A DNA stretch of 64,000 nucleotides from NCBI GenBank assembly GCA_023511875.1, contig JAIMAQ010000009.1:1-64000 (forward strand), written 5' to 3'. Shown piece after piece: positions 19,919 through 28,553 of the stretch (the stretch's first letter is position 1; every line of letters starts with the position of its first letter). This stretch comes from Thermoflavifilum sp. GTDB taxonomy: Bacteria; Bacteroidota; Bacteroidia; Chitinophagales; Chitinophagaceae. The position numbers and the translations under genes were made by a program. The notes beneath the pieces are model-generated. The model worked only from the letters and a program-made list of their open reading frames with translations. It had not been told where the DNA came from and did no database searches.

Positions 19919-20009
19919 GTAAACTAAATTTGTTTTTTTAGTTAATAGTTTACTAAATTGCACCAGTCAACCAAAATCAAACTGCTATGAAGAAAGTCTT
20001 ACTCTTTCT
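19919..20009 (+). promoter_or_regulatory. Promoter-like block and conserved 5' leader of SusC4
   Basis: An inverted repeat GTAAACTA/TAGTTTAC (19919-19926/19946-19953) surrounds GTTAA (19941-19945). TAAATTG (19954-19960) takes the place of the TAATTTAG box. The 21-nt leader at 19966-19986 differs at one base from that of SusC2, and the first 23 coding bases are identical. Confidence 0.5.
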
Positions 20010-23000
20010 CACGGCGCTTCTTACAAGTGCTGTGTGGTCTTTCGGACAACAAAGAACCATTACAGGTAAAGTGATTAGCCAAGACGGCTCGCCTATTCCC
20101 TTTGCCACCGTTCAAATCAAAGGTACTACCACAGGTACAACCTCCAATGAAAATGGCGCTTTTTCCATAGAAGTACCAGCAAATGCTGTATTGCATGTCT
20201 CTTCTATTGGATATGAAGCCCAGGATGTACAAGTAGGTGCGCAAAATCAGCTTATCGTACGTTTGCTCCCTACGGCTCAAAACTTGAAGGAGATAGTGGT
20301 TACGGCATTGGGTATTGAAAGAAATAAAAATGAGTTGCCCTATGCTGCACAACAAGTAAGTGGTGATGAAGTCACCAACACTCGGCCTGAAAATTTCCTA
20401 AATGCACTTTCTGGAAAAGTAGCAGGGCTTGATGTGAAGAGAAACAACAACATGGGCGGATCTACCAATATTGTTTTACGGGGATATAAATCTATCACCG
20501 GAAACAACCAGGCCCTTATTGTGATTGATGGGGTTCCGATCGATAATACGAATTATAATTCAAGCAGTGTGAGGAATGGCTTTGGCGGATATGATTACGG
20601 AAACACAGGTGCCGACATCAATCCCGATGATATTGCTTCGATTAACGTATTAAAAGGTGCTGCTGCAACAGCCCTTTATGGCTCTCGTGCAGCCAATGGT
20701 GTTATCCTGATTACCACCAAAAAAGGAAAAAAAGGGTTGGGCATTACATTTAATATCGGTGGATCTACGGGTAGTATGGACAAATCTACCTGGGTAAAAT
20801 ATCAACATGAATACGGTGCTGGTTACTTTGATCCCGATTATTACACCTATTCCGATCCACCCTCCCCAGATCCCCATTTCTTGTACCAAATTGTGAATGG
20901 TCAATATGCCTTGGTAGTGCCTACTACTGAAGATGCTTCCTTTGGAGCTAAATTTAATCCCGGCCTACTCGTTTATCAATGGGATGCTTTTGATCCAAGC
21001 TCTCCCAACTTTGGTAAACCCACTCCATGGGTGGCTGCTAAGAATGACCCCACTACTTTTTTTGAAACTCCATATAGCTATAACACCAGTGTATTTGTAC
21101 AGGGTGGAGATGATCGGCAAACATTTAAATTGGGCTATACCCGTAATGGCGATAAGGGCATTCTTCCCAATAGCCATTTGACGAAGGATATGGTAGATTT
21201 CTCAAGCACCTATAACATCACGCCCAAATTAAGCGCTACGGCCAACATTAATTATACCAAGGAATCGGCTGTGGGTCGCTATGGCAGCGGATATGATTCC
21301 TATAACCCTGCCACCAATTTCCGGGAATGGTGGGAGATGAATGTAGATATTAAAGAACAAAAAGCAGCTTATTTCCGTACCCACCAAAACATCACCTGGA
21401 ATATGACCGATCCAGTAGGCGGAGATATTGGCCCCATATACTGGGATAACCCGTATTTCGTGCGGTATGAAAATTTTGAAAACGATCAGCGCAATCGTTA
21501 CTTTGGTTACCTCATGCTCAATTATAACCCCACTAGCTGGTTAAGTCTCATGGGCCGCGTATCACTAGACCAATACGCAGGGATACAGGAAGAACGTGGG
21601 GCTGTGGGAAGTGTAGAGGTGCCCTTCTATAGCCGTTATAATAATAATTTCAAGGAGTTCAACTACGACTTTTTGGCCAACTTTAATAAAGATCTTTCCA
21701 GTAGCTTGAACATAAAAGCCTTGCTAGGGGCAAATCTTCGCCGTACCTATTTTAATTCAATATATGCTTCTACCAATGGAGGATTGGTGATTCCGAGATT
21801 ATATTCCCTTTCGAATTCTTTAAACCCCATTAATGCCCCGTCTGAAGTAGATCAGCAAATTGAAGTTGGCGGTGTGTTTGGAGGTATCACCCTTACCTAC
21901 AAAAATTTCCTCATCTTAGACGCTACAGCTCGTCAAGATCAATCTTCTACCTTGCCTGCAGGTAAGAATAAATATTTTTATCCTTCTATTTCTGGAGGAT
22001 TTATTTTCTCTCAGCTGCTGAATAACCTTTCTTGGCTAAGCTTTGGTAAACTTCGACTCAACTACGCTGAAGTAGGTAATGATGCGCCATGGGCATTTAT
22101 TACAGATGTGTATGATAAGCCCACGCCATATGGAAGCATAGCCTTGTTTTCTGTGCCCAGTACAAAACGAAATGCAAATCTAAAGCCCGAACGTACCCGA
22201 AGCTATGAAGGAGGAATCAATCTAGGGTTTATCAACAACAGGATCGGAATCGATGTGACTTATTTCAAAACAAATACCATTAATCAAATTATCAGTATTG
22301 CCGTCCCTGCAGAAACCGGATACTCTTCTAAAGTGATCAATGCCGGAAATGTGGAGAACAAAGGCATAGAAGTAACGCTGAACTTGGTTCCTGTGAAAAC
22401 AAATAGTTTTTCCTGGAATATGGATATCAACTGGTCGCGCTATCGGAATAAGGTGATCAGTTTGTATGGGGATGCTAAAAATATTCAACTGGGCAGATTC
22501 CAAGGAGGAGTGACACTGAATGCTACTATTGGTGAACCGTTTGGGGTGCTCAAAGGAAAGGACTTTGTGTATCATTCCACCACTGGAAAGCCAATAGTGA
22601 AAAGCAGTGGATACTACCAGATTACTTCAAGCGCCGATAATATCATTGGCAACATTAATCCTGACTGGACAGGGGGAATCTCCAACACCTTCCGGTATAA
22701 AGATATTAGCTTAAACTTTTTGATTGATTTCCATCAAGGAGGAGATTTATTCTCCATCGACCAGTGGTATGGGCAAGGTACGGGCTTGTATATCGAATCG
22801 GTTGCCCTCAATGCTAATGGCAAATCTATTCGTGACCCAGTTAATCAGGGAGGTGGTTATGTGTTTCCAGGAGTTACTGCCGATGGAAAGGAAAACACCA
22901 AATATGTGCCTATTACCGGTCTAAGAGGCTTTGGATATCTGAATATGCCCAATAAAGCCTATGTATTCGATGCTAGTTATATTAAATTGCGTGAAGTGAA

Positions 23001-23217
23001 CTTAACCTATTCACTTCCTCAATCTATTGTTTCCCGCATGCATCCCTTCAAGACTTTCGATATTTCCCTTTATGGAAGTAATCTCTGGATTATTCATAAG
23101 AACTTGCCTTATGCAGATCCAGAAGAAGGGCCTAGCTCGGGAAATATTCAGGGATTCCAAGTGGGTAGCTATCCCACATACAGAAGATATGGGCTGAACC
23201 TCAAATTTACCTTCTAA
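19987..23217 (+). CDS. SusC-family TonB-dependent receptor 4
   Basis: Intact 1076-residue SusC/RagA transporter. Signal peptide MKKVLLFLTALLTSAVWSFG, carboxypeptidase-regulatory-like domain (ITGKVISQDGSPIPFATVQI), LKEIVVTALGIERN, plug (NIVLRGYKSITG, LIVIDGVPIDNT, ASINVLKGAAATALYGSRAANG) and a barrel ending YGLNLKFTF. The DNA of its first 80 bases is close to that of SusC3, while the barrel is clearly different, so the two are diverged paralogues or share a recombined 5' end. It is followed by SusD4 after 71 bp. The substrate is not inferable. Confidence 0.96.
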   Translation: MKKVLLFLTALLTSAVWSFGQQRTITGKVISQDGSPIPFATVQIKGTTTGTTSNENGAFSIEVPANAVLHVSSIGYEAQDVQVGAQNQLIVRLLPTAQNLKEIVVTALGIERNKNELPYAAQQVSGDEVTNTRPENFLNALSGKVAGLDVKRNNNMGGSTNIVLRGYKSITGNNQALIVIDGVPIDNTNYNSSSVRNGFGGYDYGNTGADINPDDIASINVLKGAAATALYGSRAANGVILITTKKGKKGLGITFNIGGSTGSMDKSTWVKYQHEYGAGYFDPDYYTYSDPPSPDPHFLYQIVNGQYALVVPTTEDASFGAKFNPGLLVYQWDAFDPSSPNFGKPTPWVAAKNDPTTFFETPYSYNTSVFVQGGDDRQTFKLGYTRNGDKGILPNSHLTKDMVDFSSTYNITPKLSATANINYTKESAVGRYGSGYDSYNPATNFREWWEMNVDIKEQKAAYFRTHQNITWNMTDPVGGDIGPIYWDNPYFVRYENFENDQRNRYFGYLMLNYNPTSWLSLMGRVSLDQYAGIQEERGAVGSVEVPFYSRYNNNFKEFNYDFLANFNKDLSSSLNIKALLGANLRRTYFNSIYASTNGGLVIPRLYSLSNSLNPINAPSEVDQQIEVGGVFGGITLTYKNFLILDATARQDQSSTLPAGKNKYFYPSISGGFIFSQLLNNLSWLSFGKLRLNYAEVGNDAPWAFITDVYDKPTPYGSIALFSVPSTKRNANLKPERTRSYEGGINLGFINNRIGIDVTYFKTNTINQIISIAVPAETGYSSKVINAGNVENKGIEVTLNLVPVKTNSFSWNMDINWSRYRNKVISLYGDAKNIQLGRFQGGVTLNATIGEPFGVLKGKDFVYHSTTGKPIVKSSGYYQITSSADNIIGNINPDWTGGISNTFRYKDISLNFLIDFHQGGDLFSIDQWYGQGTGLYIESVALNANGKSIRDPVNQGGGYVFPGVTADGKENTKYVPITGLRGFGYLNMPNKAYVFDASYIKLREVNLTYSLPQSIVSRMHPFKTFDISLYGSNLWIIHKNLPYADPEEGPSSGNIQGFQVGSYPTYRRYGLNLKFTF

Positions 23218-23288
23218 AAAACGACCATGCGATTCATATCTTCTTCTTTATTGTTAAATATATTTTTAGAGCATTAAAAAATTAAGCG

Positions 23289-24725
23289 ATGAAAAAGATA
23301 TTCATAGCCGCTATATTTCTCACAGGAGTATTGGGGGCCTGTACCAAGAATATGTATGAGCTCAACAAAAATCCCAAACAGCCGGAAAACGTGCCCGGTG
23401 AAGGCTTATTTTCCAATGCCCAGAAAAGTTTCACAGATCTCATGACCACCCCTAACGTTAACCTCAATATCTTTGAGTTGATCGTTCAATTCTGGGCCGA
23501 AATCACTTATCCGCAAGAAAGCCAATATGATTTGGGAGGAAGAAATATTCCTCAAAACTGGTGGACAACACTGTATAGGGATGTGATCAAAGATTATGAT
23601 CAAGCAAAAGTGCTTATTAGACAGGAAGATGCTTTTTCACCAGCAGATCAAAAGGTAAAAGCAAATAAATTGGCCATCACAGAGATTTGTGAGGCTTATG
23701 CTTTTAGTGTGGTGTTAAATACTTTTGGCAATATTCCTTATACGGAGGCACTCGATCCCGAAAACACTACCCCTAAATTTGATGACGCCAAAACAGTGTA
23801 TTATGCATTACTCGATAGCTTAGATAAAGCTATACAAACTTTAGATCCCAATTACGAAAGCTTTGGAAGCAATGATCTTTTATATGGGGGTGATGTATCG
23901 AAATGGATCAAATTTGCCAATTCGTTGAAATTAAAACTTGGGCTCTTGATTGCCGATGTAGATCCTGCAAAGGCAAAATCGGTTGTAGAATCGGCCGCAC
24001 CCAATGTGTTTCAGTCAAACGACGACAATGCTTTATTCCAATATCTTTCCGCACCACCCAATGTAAATCCGATTTGGACTAATCTGGTACAAAGCAATCG
24101 AAATGATTTTGTACCCGCCAAAACGCTTGTCGATACGATGAACGCCTTGAATGATCCTCGTCTCCCATTTTATTTCACCCGCGATCCTAACAATGGTTAT
24201 TCGGGAGGTATACCAGGTGCTGGAAATACATATGCTAACTTTTCTCATCCTTCAGATAAGACGAAGGCTCCCGATTTTCCAAGCTTGTGGATGGATTATG
24301 CTGAAGTAGAATTCTTGCTTGCCGAAGCCGTAGAACGTGGATTTAATGTGGGTGGAACAGCAAAACAGCACTATGATAATGCCGTCACGGCTTCCATAGA
24401 GTATTGGGGAGGAACGAGTGCAGATGCCCTTACTTATCTTGCTCAACCCTCAGTTAATTATTTAACCGCTCCGGGCGACTGGAAATATAAGATTGGTTTT
24501 CAATCTTGGATTGCCCTTTATTTAAGAGGTTGGGATGCCTGGACCCAATGGCGTAAACTCGACTATCCCGCCTTACAAAAAGCACAAAATGCACTCACCG
24601 ATATCCCCGTTCGTTACACCTATCCCATTAACGAACAAACCTTGAATAAAGACAATTATGTTCAAGCATCACAAGCTATCGGTGGAGATGATGTAACGAC
24701 TAAACTATTTTGGGATAAATATTGA
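23289..24725 (+). CDS. SusD-like lipoprotein 4 (SusD-2 type)
   Basis: 478-residue surface lipoprotein paired with SusC4. The signal peptide MKKIFIAAIFLTGVLGAC supplies a lipobox GAC at Cys18. Body motifs are NTFGNIPYTEALDPENTTPK, WIKFANSLKLKLGLLIA and AEVEFLLAEAVERGF; the C-terminal RGWDAWTQWRKLDYPALQ is followed by VRYTYPINEQ. It matches the SusD-2 layout of SusD partners 2 and 3 rather than the RagB layout of SusD1. A terminator follows at the convergent junction with the next gene. Confidence 0.94.
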   Translation: MKKIFIAAIFLTGVLGACTKNMYELNKNPKQPENVPGEGLFSNAQKSFTDLMTTPNVNLNIFELIVQFWAEITYPQESQYDLGGRNIPQNWWTTLYRDVIKDYDQAKVLIRQEDAFSPADQKVKANKLAITEICEAYAFSVVLNTFGNIPYTEALDPENTTPKFDDAKTVYYALLDSLDKAIQTLDPNYESFGSNDLLYGGDVSKWIKFANSLKLKLGLLIADVDPAKAKSVVESAAPNVFQSNDDNALFQYLSAPPNVNPIWTNLVQSNRNDFVPAKTLVDTMNALNDPRLPFYFTRDPNNGYSGGIPGAGNTYANFSHPSDKTKAPDFPSLWMDYAEVEFLLAEAVERGFNVGGTAKQHYDNAVTASIEYWGGTSADALTYLAQPSVNYLTAPGDWKYKIGFQSWIALYLRGWDAWTQWRKLDYPALQKAQNALTDIPVRYTYPINEQTLNKDNYVQASQAIGGDDVTTKLFWDKY

Positions 24726-24753
24726 TTGATGAAATAAACTCTTCTTTCTAACT

Positions 24754-24783
24754 AGCCGAGCTGCTAAAGCTCGGCTTTTTTAT
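24754..24783 (+). terminator. Rho-independent terminator after SusD4
   Basis: Perfect 9-bp stem AGCCGAGCT (24754-24762) with AGCTCGGCT (24768-24776), then a T run. The loop contains the stop codon of the convergent gene on the minus strand. The T run is only on the plus side, so it should act mainly on the SusC4-SusD4 transcript. Confidence 0.9.
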
Positions 24784-25747
24784 TTGCAGATATTTCGGGT
24801 TGAAAATCAAAAAATCGTATAGTGAAATGTACACGTTCACGACGATGAAAGGCAATATCCCAATTGCCGATATAATTGATCCAAGAAGGAACTAACATAT
24901 GCTGAAAAGAACTTAAATCTACCTGGATATGCACGTTAAAATCAAATAGAAAAGTCTTATACGAAAGTGCATATTGACGAGCAACTATACTATAATCTGA
25001 TTTTCGAAAATATGTAATCAAAGTATCGATCACAAGTTGATTGGCAAATTGAGGTTTGGCAATGGCTTGAAACACATAACAGGAATCATTGCCAAACATT
25101 TTGCTTTGAATGGCAAAATGGTACATGGGCGCAATATCGGGCTCAAAAATTCCTACTTTATGTCCTACAAAAGGAATTCCCGGTATGGGTTGGCCAGGAT
25201 TAAAAATTAGTTGTTTAAGCTCTTCAATGTGCTTTTCTATTTGATGATTCGGATCTTTTACCTCAGGTTTGCCCCCATGTACTAAATTGTCTTCTCCACA
25301 CACGGGGCCAGGATCTAAAAAAACATGTGCAAACATTTCTGCGGTATAATATCGATACTTCTGCTTGCGCTTGTTTTTATAAAAATCACCTGTAGTTTTT
25401 TCGTGTAATACCTGCAAGGTTCTGCAACCATTACGACGTGTTTGACGGGTGAGGCTTTCATAACTCGCCACCTGGTGATCTTTCTGATCAAATATCCACA
25501 TATAGTTTTCGGCTGTAAAGCCTATCACGCGTAAGGTTTTAAAGGCTTTGTAAAACGTTGTGTCATCTTTCACTCGCTGAATAAAAAGCGGAATATCAAA
25601 TCCGCTACGAGAAGCTACAATCGTTACGGAATCGAGCTGAATATGGCGTGCAATATCGTTTACTACAGCCGAGTCTTGCTGTGCACATAATTTTGTGGGT
25701 AAATAACTTAAGCTAATGGCAAGTGCCCACAGAAAAGAATTTCGCAT
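24764..25747 (-). CDS. Exported protein of unknown function
   Basis: 327 residues from the start at 25747 (MRNSFLWALAISLSYLPTKL), which gives a signal peptide cleaved near LCAQQ; the frame is open to 25777. No domain is recognised with confidence. The segment SVTIVASRSGFDIPLFIQRVKDDTTFYKAFKTLR resembles stretches in uncharacterised Bacteroidota exported proteins, and the C-terminus (DWDIAFHRRERVHFTIRFF-like) is strand-rich. It likely acts in the periplasm or at the outer membrane. It is convergent with SusD4 and divergent from the MFS gene, with a palindrome in the shared upstream region. Confidence 0.75.
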   Translation of the reverse strand: MRNSFLWALAISLSYLPTKLCAQQDSAVVNDIARHIQLDSVTIVASRSGFDIPLFIQRVKDDTTFYKAFKTLRVIGFTAENYMWIFDQKDHQVASYESLTRQTRRNGCRTLQVLHEKTTGDFYKNKRKQKYRYYTAEMFAHVFLDPGPVCGEDNLVHGGKPEVKDPNHQIEKHIEELKQLIFNPGQPIPGIPFVGHKVGIFEPDIAPMYHFAIQSKMFGNDSCYVFQAIAKPQFANQLVIDTLITYFRKSDYSIVARQYALSYKTFLFDFNVHIQVDLSSFQHMLVPSWINYIGNWDIAFHRRERVHFTIRFFDFQPEISANKKAEL

Positions 25748-25785
25748 AATCAAAATTAAGGAGAAGCGTGCGTGCAAAATGCATG

Positions 25786-25815
25786 CCTATGACGAATATG
25801 ATTTCGTCATATATA
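25786..25815. promoter_or_regulatory. Operator-like inverted repeat between divergent genes
   Basis: Perfect 8-bp arms ATGACGAA (25789-25796) and TTCGTCAT (25803-25810) with a 6-nt centre. The outer CCTAT/ATAGG bases also pair after a 2-nt offset on the right. It sits 39 bp upstream of the minus-strand start and 60 bp upstream of the MFS start, a typical place for a repressor site. No regulator gene is adjacent. Confidence 0.5.
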
Positions 25816-25834
25816 GGTAGAATCACTCATTTAC

Positions 25835-25868
25835 TTGACTAAGCAAACGAATCCTACCATTAATTTTG
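25835..25868 (+). promoter_or_regulatory. Possible promoter of the MFS gene
   Basis: TTG (25835-25837), 23 bp, then TAATTTTG (25861-25868), fitting the Bacteroidota TTG/TAnnTTTG pattern. The ATG at 25875 would be at or next to the transcription start, so the mRNA may be leaderless. Confidence 0.4.
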
Positions 25869-25874
25869 CCCCCA

Positions 25875-27116
25875 ATGACTAACCGAACTCGTCACATTCC
25901 TAGTTACTTAAATATCTCCAGTTTTCAAAAAATAACTTCGCCAAATACTATTCAAAAAATATCTCCACGGCTGCTATGGCTGATGACGGTGGGTTGTGGT
26001 GTTTCGGTAGCCAATATTTATTATTGTCAGCCCCTATTGGGCGCTTTCGCCCGGTATTTTCGGGTATCAGACGCGGCTGCCGGCAATATCAATGTGTTTA
26101 CTCAAGTGGGCTATGGATTAGGGATGTTATTGGTCGTTCCCCTGGGGGATAAGATTTCACGCCGCACCTTAATTGTAGCGTTGTTTGCGATAGCAGCTTT
26201 ATTATTGGGCATCACAGGGCTTTCGGCCAATTTATGGATGCTCGATGTATGCAGTTTGCTAGTGGGGTTTACCAGTGTATCTTGCCATGTGTTAATTCCT
26301 TATGGAGCTCATCTAGCACCCGATGAGCAAAGAGGGAAGGTGATTGGGCATTTGCTGGGTGGCTTGCTCGTGGGCATTTTGGTATCACGCACCTTAAGCG
26401 GATGGGTAGCGCAATACCTTGGCTGGCGTTGGGTGTATGAGATAGCAGGCTTACTCATGTTGTGGATGAGTGTCTTGCTGTGGATAGCATTGCCTCATGA
26501 GCAACCCGCTTTTAAAGGGAGTTATATGCAACTGATGGCATCCCTTTGGCAATTATGGCGTGAACAGCCTGTGGTGCGACAAAGCGCTTGGATAGGCGCT
26601 ACTTTGTTTGGAGCCGTATCTGCTTTTTGGGCTACCATGGCTTTTTTTCTAGAGGCTCCTCCATATCATTATTCCCTATCTTTGATCGGAATGTTTGGAC
26701 TCGTAGGTGCTGGGGGCGCTATGGCAGCTCCTTTGGTGGGAAGGATTACCGATCGTAAAAGTCCGTTACTGACTATACGCACCGGTATTTTGTTGTTGCT
26801 TGCAGGATATCTACTGTTGTTTTTTGCTCGTTGGCATATTGCCATCGTCATCGTAGGCGTTATATTGCTCGATGTGGGCATGCAAGCTGCTCATGTTTCC
26901 AACCAAGCACGTAACTATGCCTTGCTGCCACAGGCTCGTACAAGGCTCAATACCTTGTATATGACAGCATTTTTTGGAGGAGGTACATGGGGATCTATTT
27001 GGGGCAATATTGCTTGGAATCATGCTGGATGGACGGGAGTATGCGTGGCCGGATGCATCATGGCCGTGATGAGCGGAATAGTTATTTTCCCCCATCTGCG
27101 TAAAACCCATAGCTAG
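25875..27116 (+). CDS. MFS transporter
   Basis: 413-residue inner-membrane transporter of the major facilitator superfamily with about twelve hydrophobic segments. The first segment has ANIYYCQPLLGAFARYF and is followed by the loop 2-3 motif GDKISRRTL, the standard MFS motif A in a form seen in the NepI/YnfM-like drug-proton and sugar-efflux group. A second R-rich loop (GRITDRKSP) opens the C-terminal half. The ATG at 25875 is used; an in-frame TTG lies three codons earlier. The substrate is unknown. It shares a palindrome-containing upstream region with the divergent exported-protein gene. Confidence 0.9.
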   Translation: MTNRTRHIPSYLNISSFQKITSPNTIQKISPRLLWLMTVGCGVSVANIYYCQPLLGAFARYFRVSDAAAGNINVFTQVGYGLGMLLVVPLGDKISRRTLIVALFAIAALLLGITGLSANLWMLDVCSLLVGFTSVSCHVLIPYGAHLAPDEQRGKVIGHLLGGLLVGILVSRTLSGWVAQYLGWRWVYEIAGLLMLWMSVLLWIALPHEQPAFKGSYMQLMASLWQLWREQPVVRQSAWIGATLFGAVSAFWATMAFFLEAPPYHYSLSLIGMFGLVGAGGAMAAPLVGRITDRKSPLLTIRTGILLLLAGYLLLFFARWHIAIVIVGVILLDVGMQAAHVSNQARNYALLPQARTRLNTLYMTAFFGGGTWGSIWGNIAWNHAGWTGVCVAGCIMAVMSGIVIFPHLRKTHS

Positions 27117-27148
27117 TATCAATACAATCAAAAAACATATAGCCGTAT

Positions 27149-27682
27149 ATGCACAAGCCTAAACTAATTGTAGACATGGATGAGGTAATGGCCGATCCTA
27201 TTCGCAAACTTAGAGATTGGTATGCACGTGATTTTGGAGTGGTATATTCCGATGAAGAGATTTTAGGAAAACATTTAGCAGAAATTGTACCTGCAGCTCA
27301 TGCTGCCGTTTTATATCAATATTTAAACACGCCCGGCTTCTTTCGAGACTTAAACGTGATCGATGGTGCTCAAGAAGTGATGCATGCATTGAATGAACGC
27401 TATCAATTGTTTGTTGTATCAGCAGCTATGGAGTTTCCTCATTCGCTGCACGACAAATTTGCCTGGTTGCTAGATCATTTTCCTTTTTTACACTGGCAAC
27501 AAATTTGCTTTTGTGGGAGTAAACATTTGGTTTGTGGAGATATCATGATCGACGATCATAGTCGGAATTTTCATGCAGGCATAGGCAGGAAGATTTTGTT
27601 TACCAGTCATCATAACGTATTTGAGCCCGCAGAAGAGCGCGTCAACAATTGGGATGAGGTGGCGGCAAAATTGCTTTCCTGA
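27149..27682 (+). CDS. 5'(3')-deoxyribonucleotidase (NT5C type)
   Basis: 177-residue HAD-fold phosphatase predicted to dephosphorylate deoxyribonucleoside monophosphates. Motif I is VDMDEVMADP (nucleophile and acid/base Asp residues), motif II is VVSAAMEFP (Ser), and the Lys and Asp of motifs III-IV are in CFCGSKH and GDIMIDDHSRNF. Length and motifs match the bacterial NT5C/YorS-like family. It starts 32 bp after the MFS stop and may be co-transcribed with it, which would hint at nucleoside metabolism for the transporter; that is inference only. Confidence 0.9.
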   Translation: MHKPKLIVDMDEVMADPIRKLRDWYARDFGVVYSDEEILGKHLAEIVPAAHAAVLYQYLNTPGFFRDLNVIDGAQEVMHALNERYQLFVVSAAMEFPHSLHDKFAWLLDHFPFLHWQQICFCGSKHLVCGDIMIDDHSRNFHAGIGRKILFTSHHNVFEPAEERVNNWDEVAAKLLS

Positions 27683-27836
27683 ACAGCAAAAAATTTAGAT
27701 TCATCAGGCCATATGCATCTAACTAAATATATAGAAATGGGTTGTTAAGGTTTCCCTAATTCAGGTATAAGCCTTTAGCGTTAGTTTTTATTTAGGAAGC
27801 CATTTACTTATTTTTGAGCGTTTAAAAAACACTTAC

Positions 27837-28550
27837 ATGTTAGGCATTTTGCTGCAAGCCCAAGCTACAGATTCTTTACTTCGCGTAGCCGATTCTTTGA
27901 ATAAACTTGCCAATCCCACAACCACGCAAGAATCGATTAGCTTGTTTGACCTCCTGAAAAAAGGAGGCGTACTCATGATTCCGCTGGGCATTCTTTCGCT
28001 CATCGCTTTGTTTTTCTTTATAGAACGATATATCGTGATTCGAAGGGCCGGTCGGATCGAGAATAATTTTATGAACATGATTCGCGATCATATCATGAAC
28101 GGCAACGTTACCGCCGCACGCACTTTAGCCAAGAATACTGATAATCCGGCTGCACGAATGATTGAAAAAGGTATTCAACGCATTGGCAAGCCTATCGATA
28201 ATATTGAGCGCTCTATGGAAAATGTAGGTAAATTGGAAATTTACAAGCTCGAAAAAAATATGATTATTTTATCGATGGTAGCTGCGGTTGCACCGATGTT
28301 TGGCTTTTTAGGCACCATTGCTGGGATGATTCAAACATTTTTCAATATTTCTGTTACTTCCGATATTACGCTAGGAACAATTGCTGGTGGTATTTATGTA
28401 AAAATGATTACATCGGCTACTGGATTGATTATTGGTATATTTGCCTATATGGGATATAGTTATTTGAATGCGCAGATCGATAAGGTCATTCATAAGATGG
28501 AAGCAGCAGCAGCAGAGTTTATTGATATCTTACAGGAGCCAACCCGTTAA
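27837..28550 (+). CDS. exbB: ExbB/TolQ/MotA-type proton channel protein
   Basis: 237-residue inner-membrane protein of the ExbB family that, with ExbD, uses the proton gradient to energise TonB-dependent receptors. A first hydrophobic segment lies at about residues 46-64 (GVLMIPLGILSLIALFFFI), and two more are in the C-terminal half (IILSMVAAVAPMFGFLGTIAGMI and ITSATGLIIGIFAYMGYSYL), the arrangement of ExbB. The GFLGTIAGMI segment with its conserved Gly/Thr residues is the family signature. The start at 27837 leaves a short N-terminal periplasmic region. exbD follows after 3 nt. No tonB lies in the window. Confidence 0.93.
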   Translation: MLGILLQAQATDSLLRVADSLNKLANPTTTQESISLFDLLKKGGVLMIPLGILSLIALFFFIERYIVIRRAGRIENNFMNMIRDHIMNGNVTAARTLAKNTDNPAARMIEKGIQRIGKPIDNIERSMENVGKLEIYKLEKNMIILSMVAAVAPMFGFLGTIAGMIQTFFNISVTSDITLGTIAGGIYVKMITSATGLIIGIFAYMGYSYLNAQIDKVIHKMEAAAAEFIDILQEPTR

Positions 28551-28553
28551 ACC

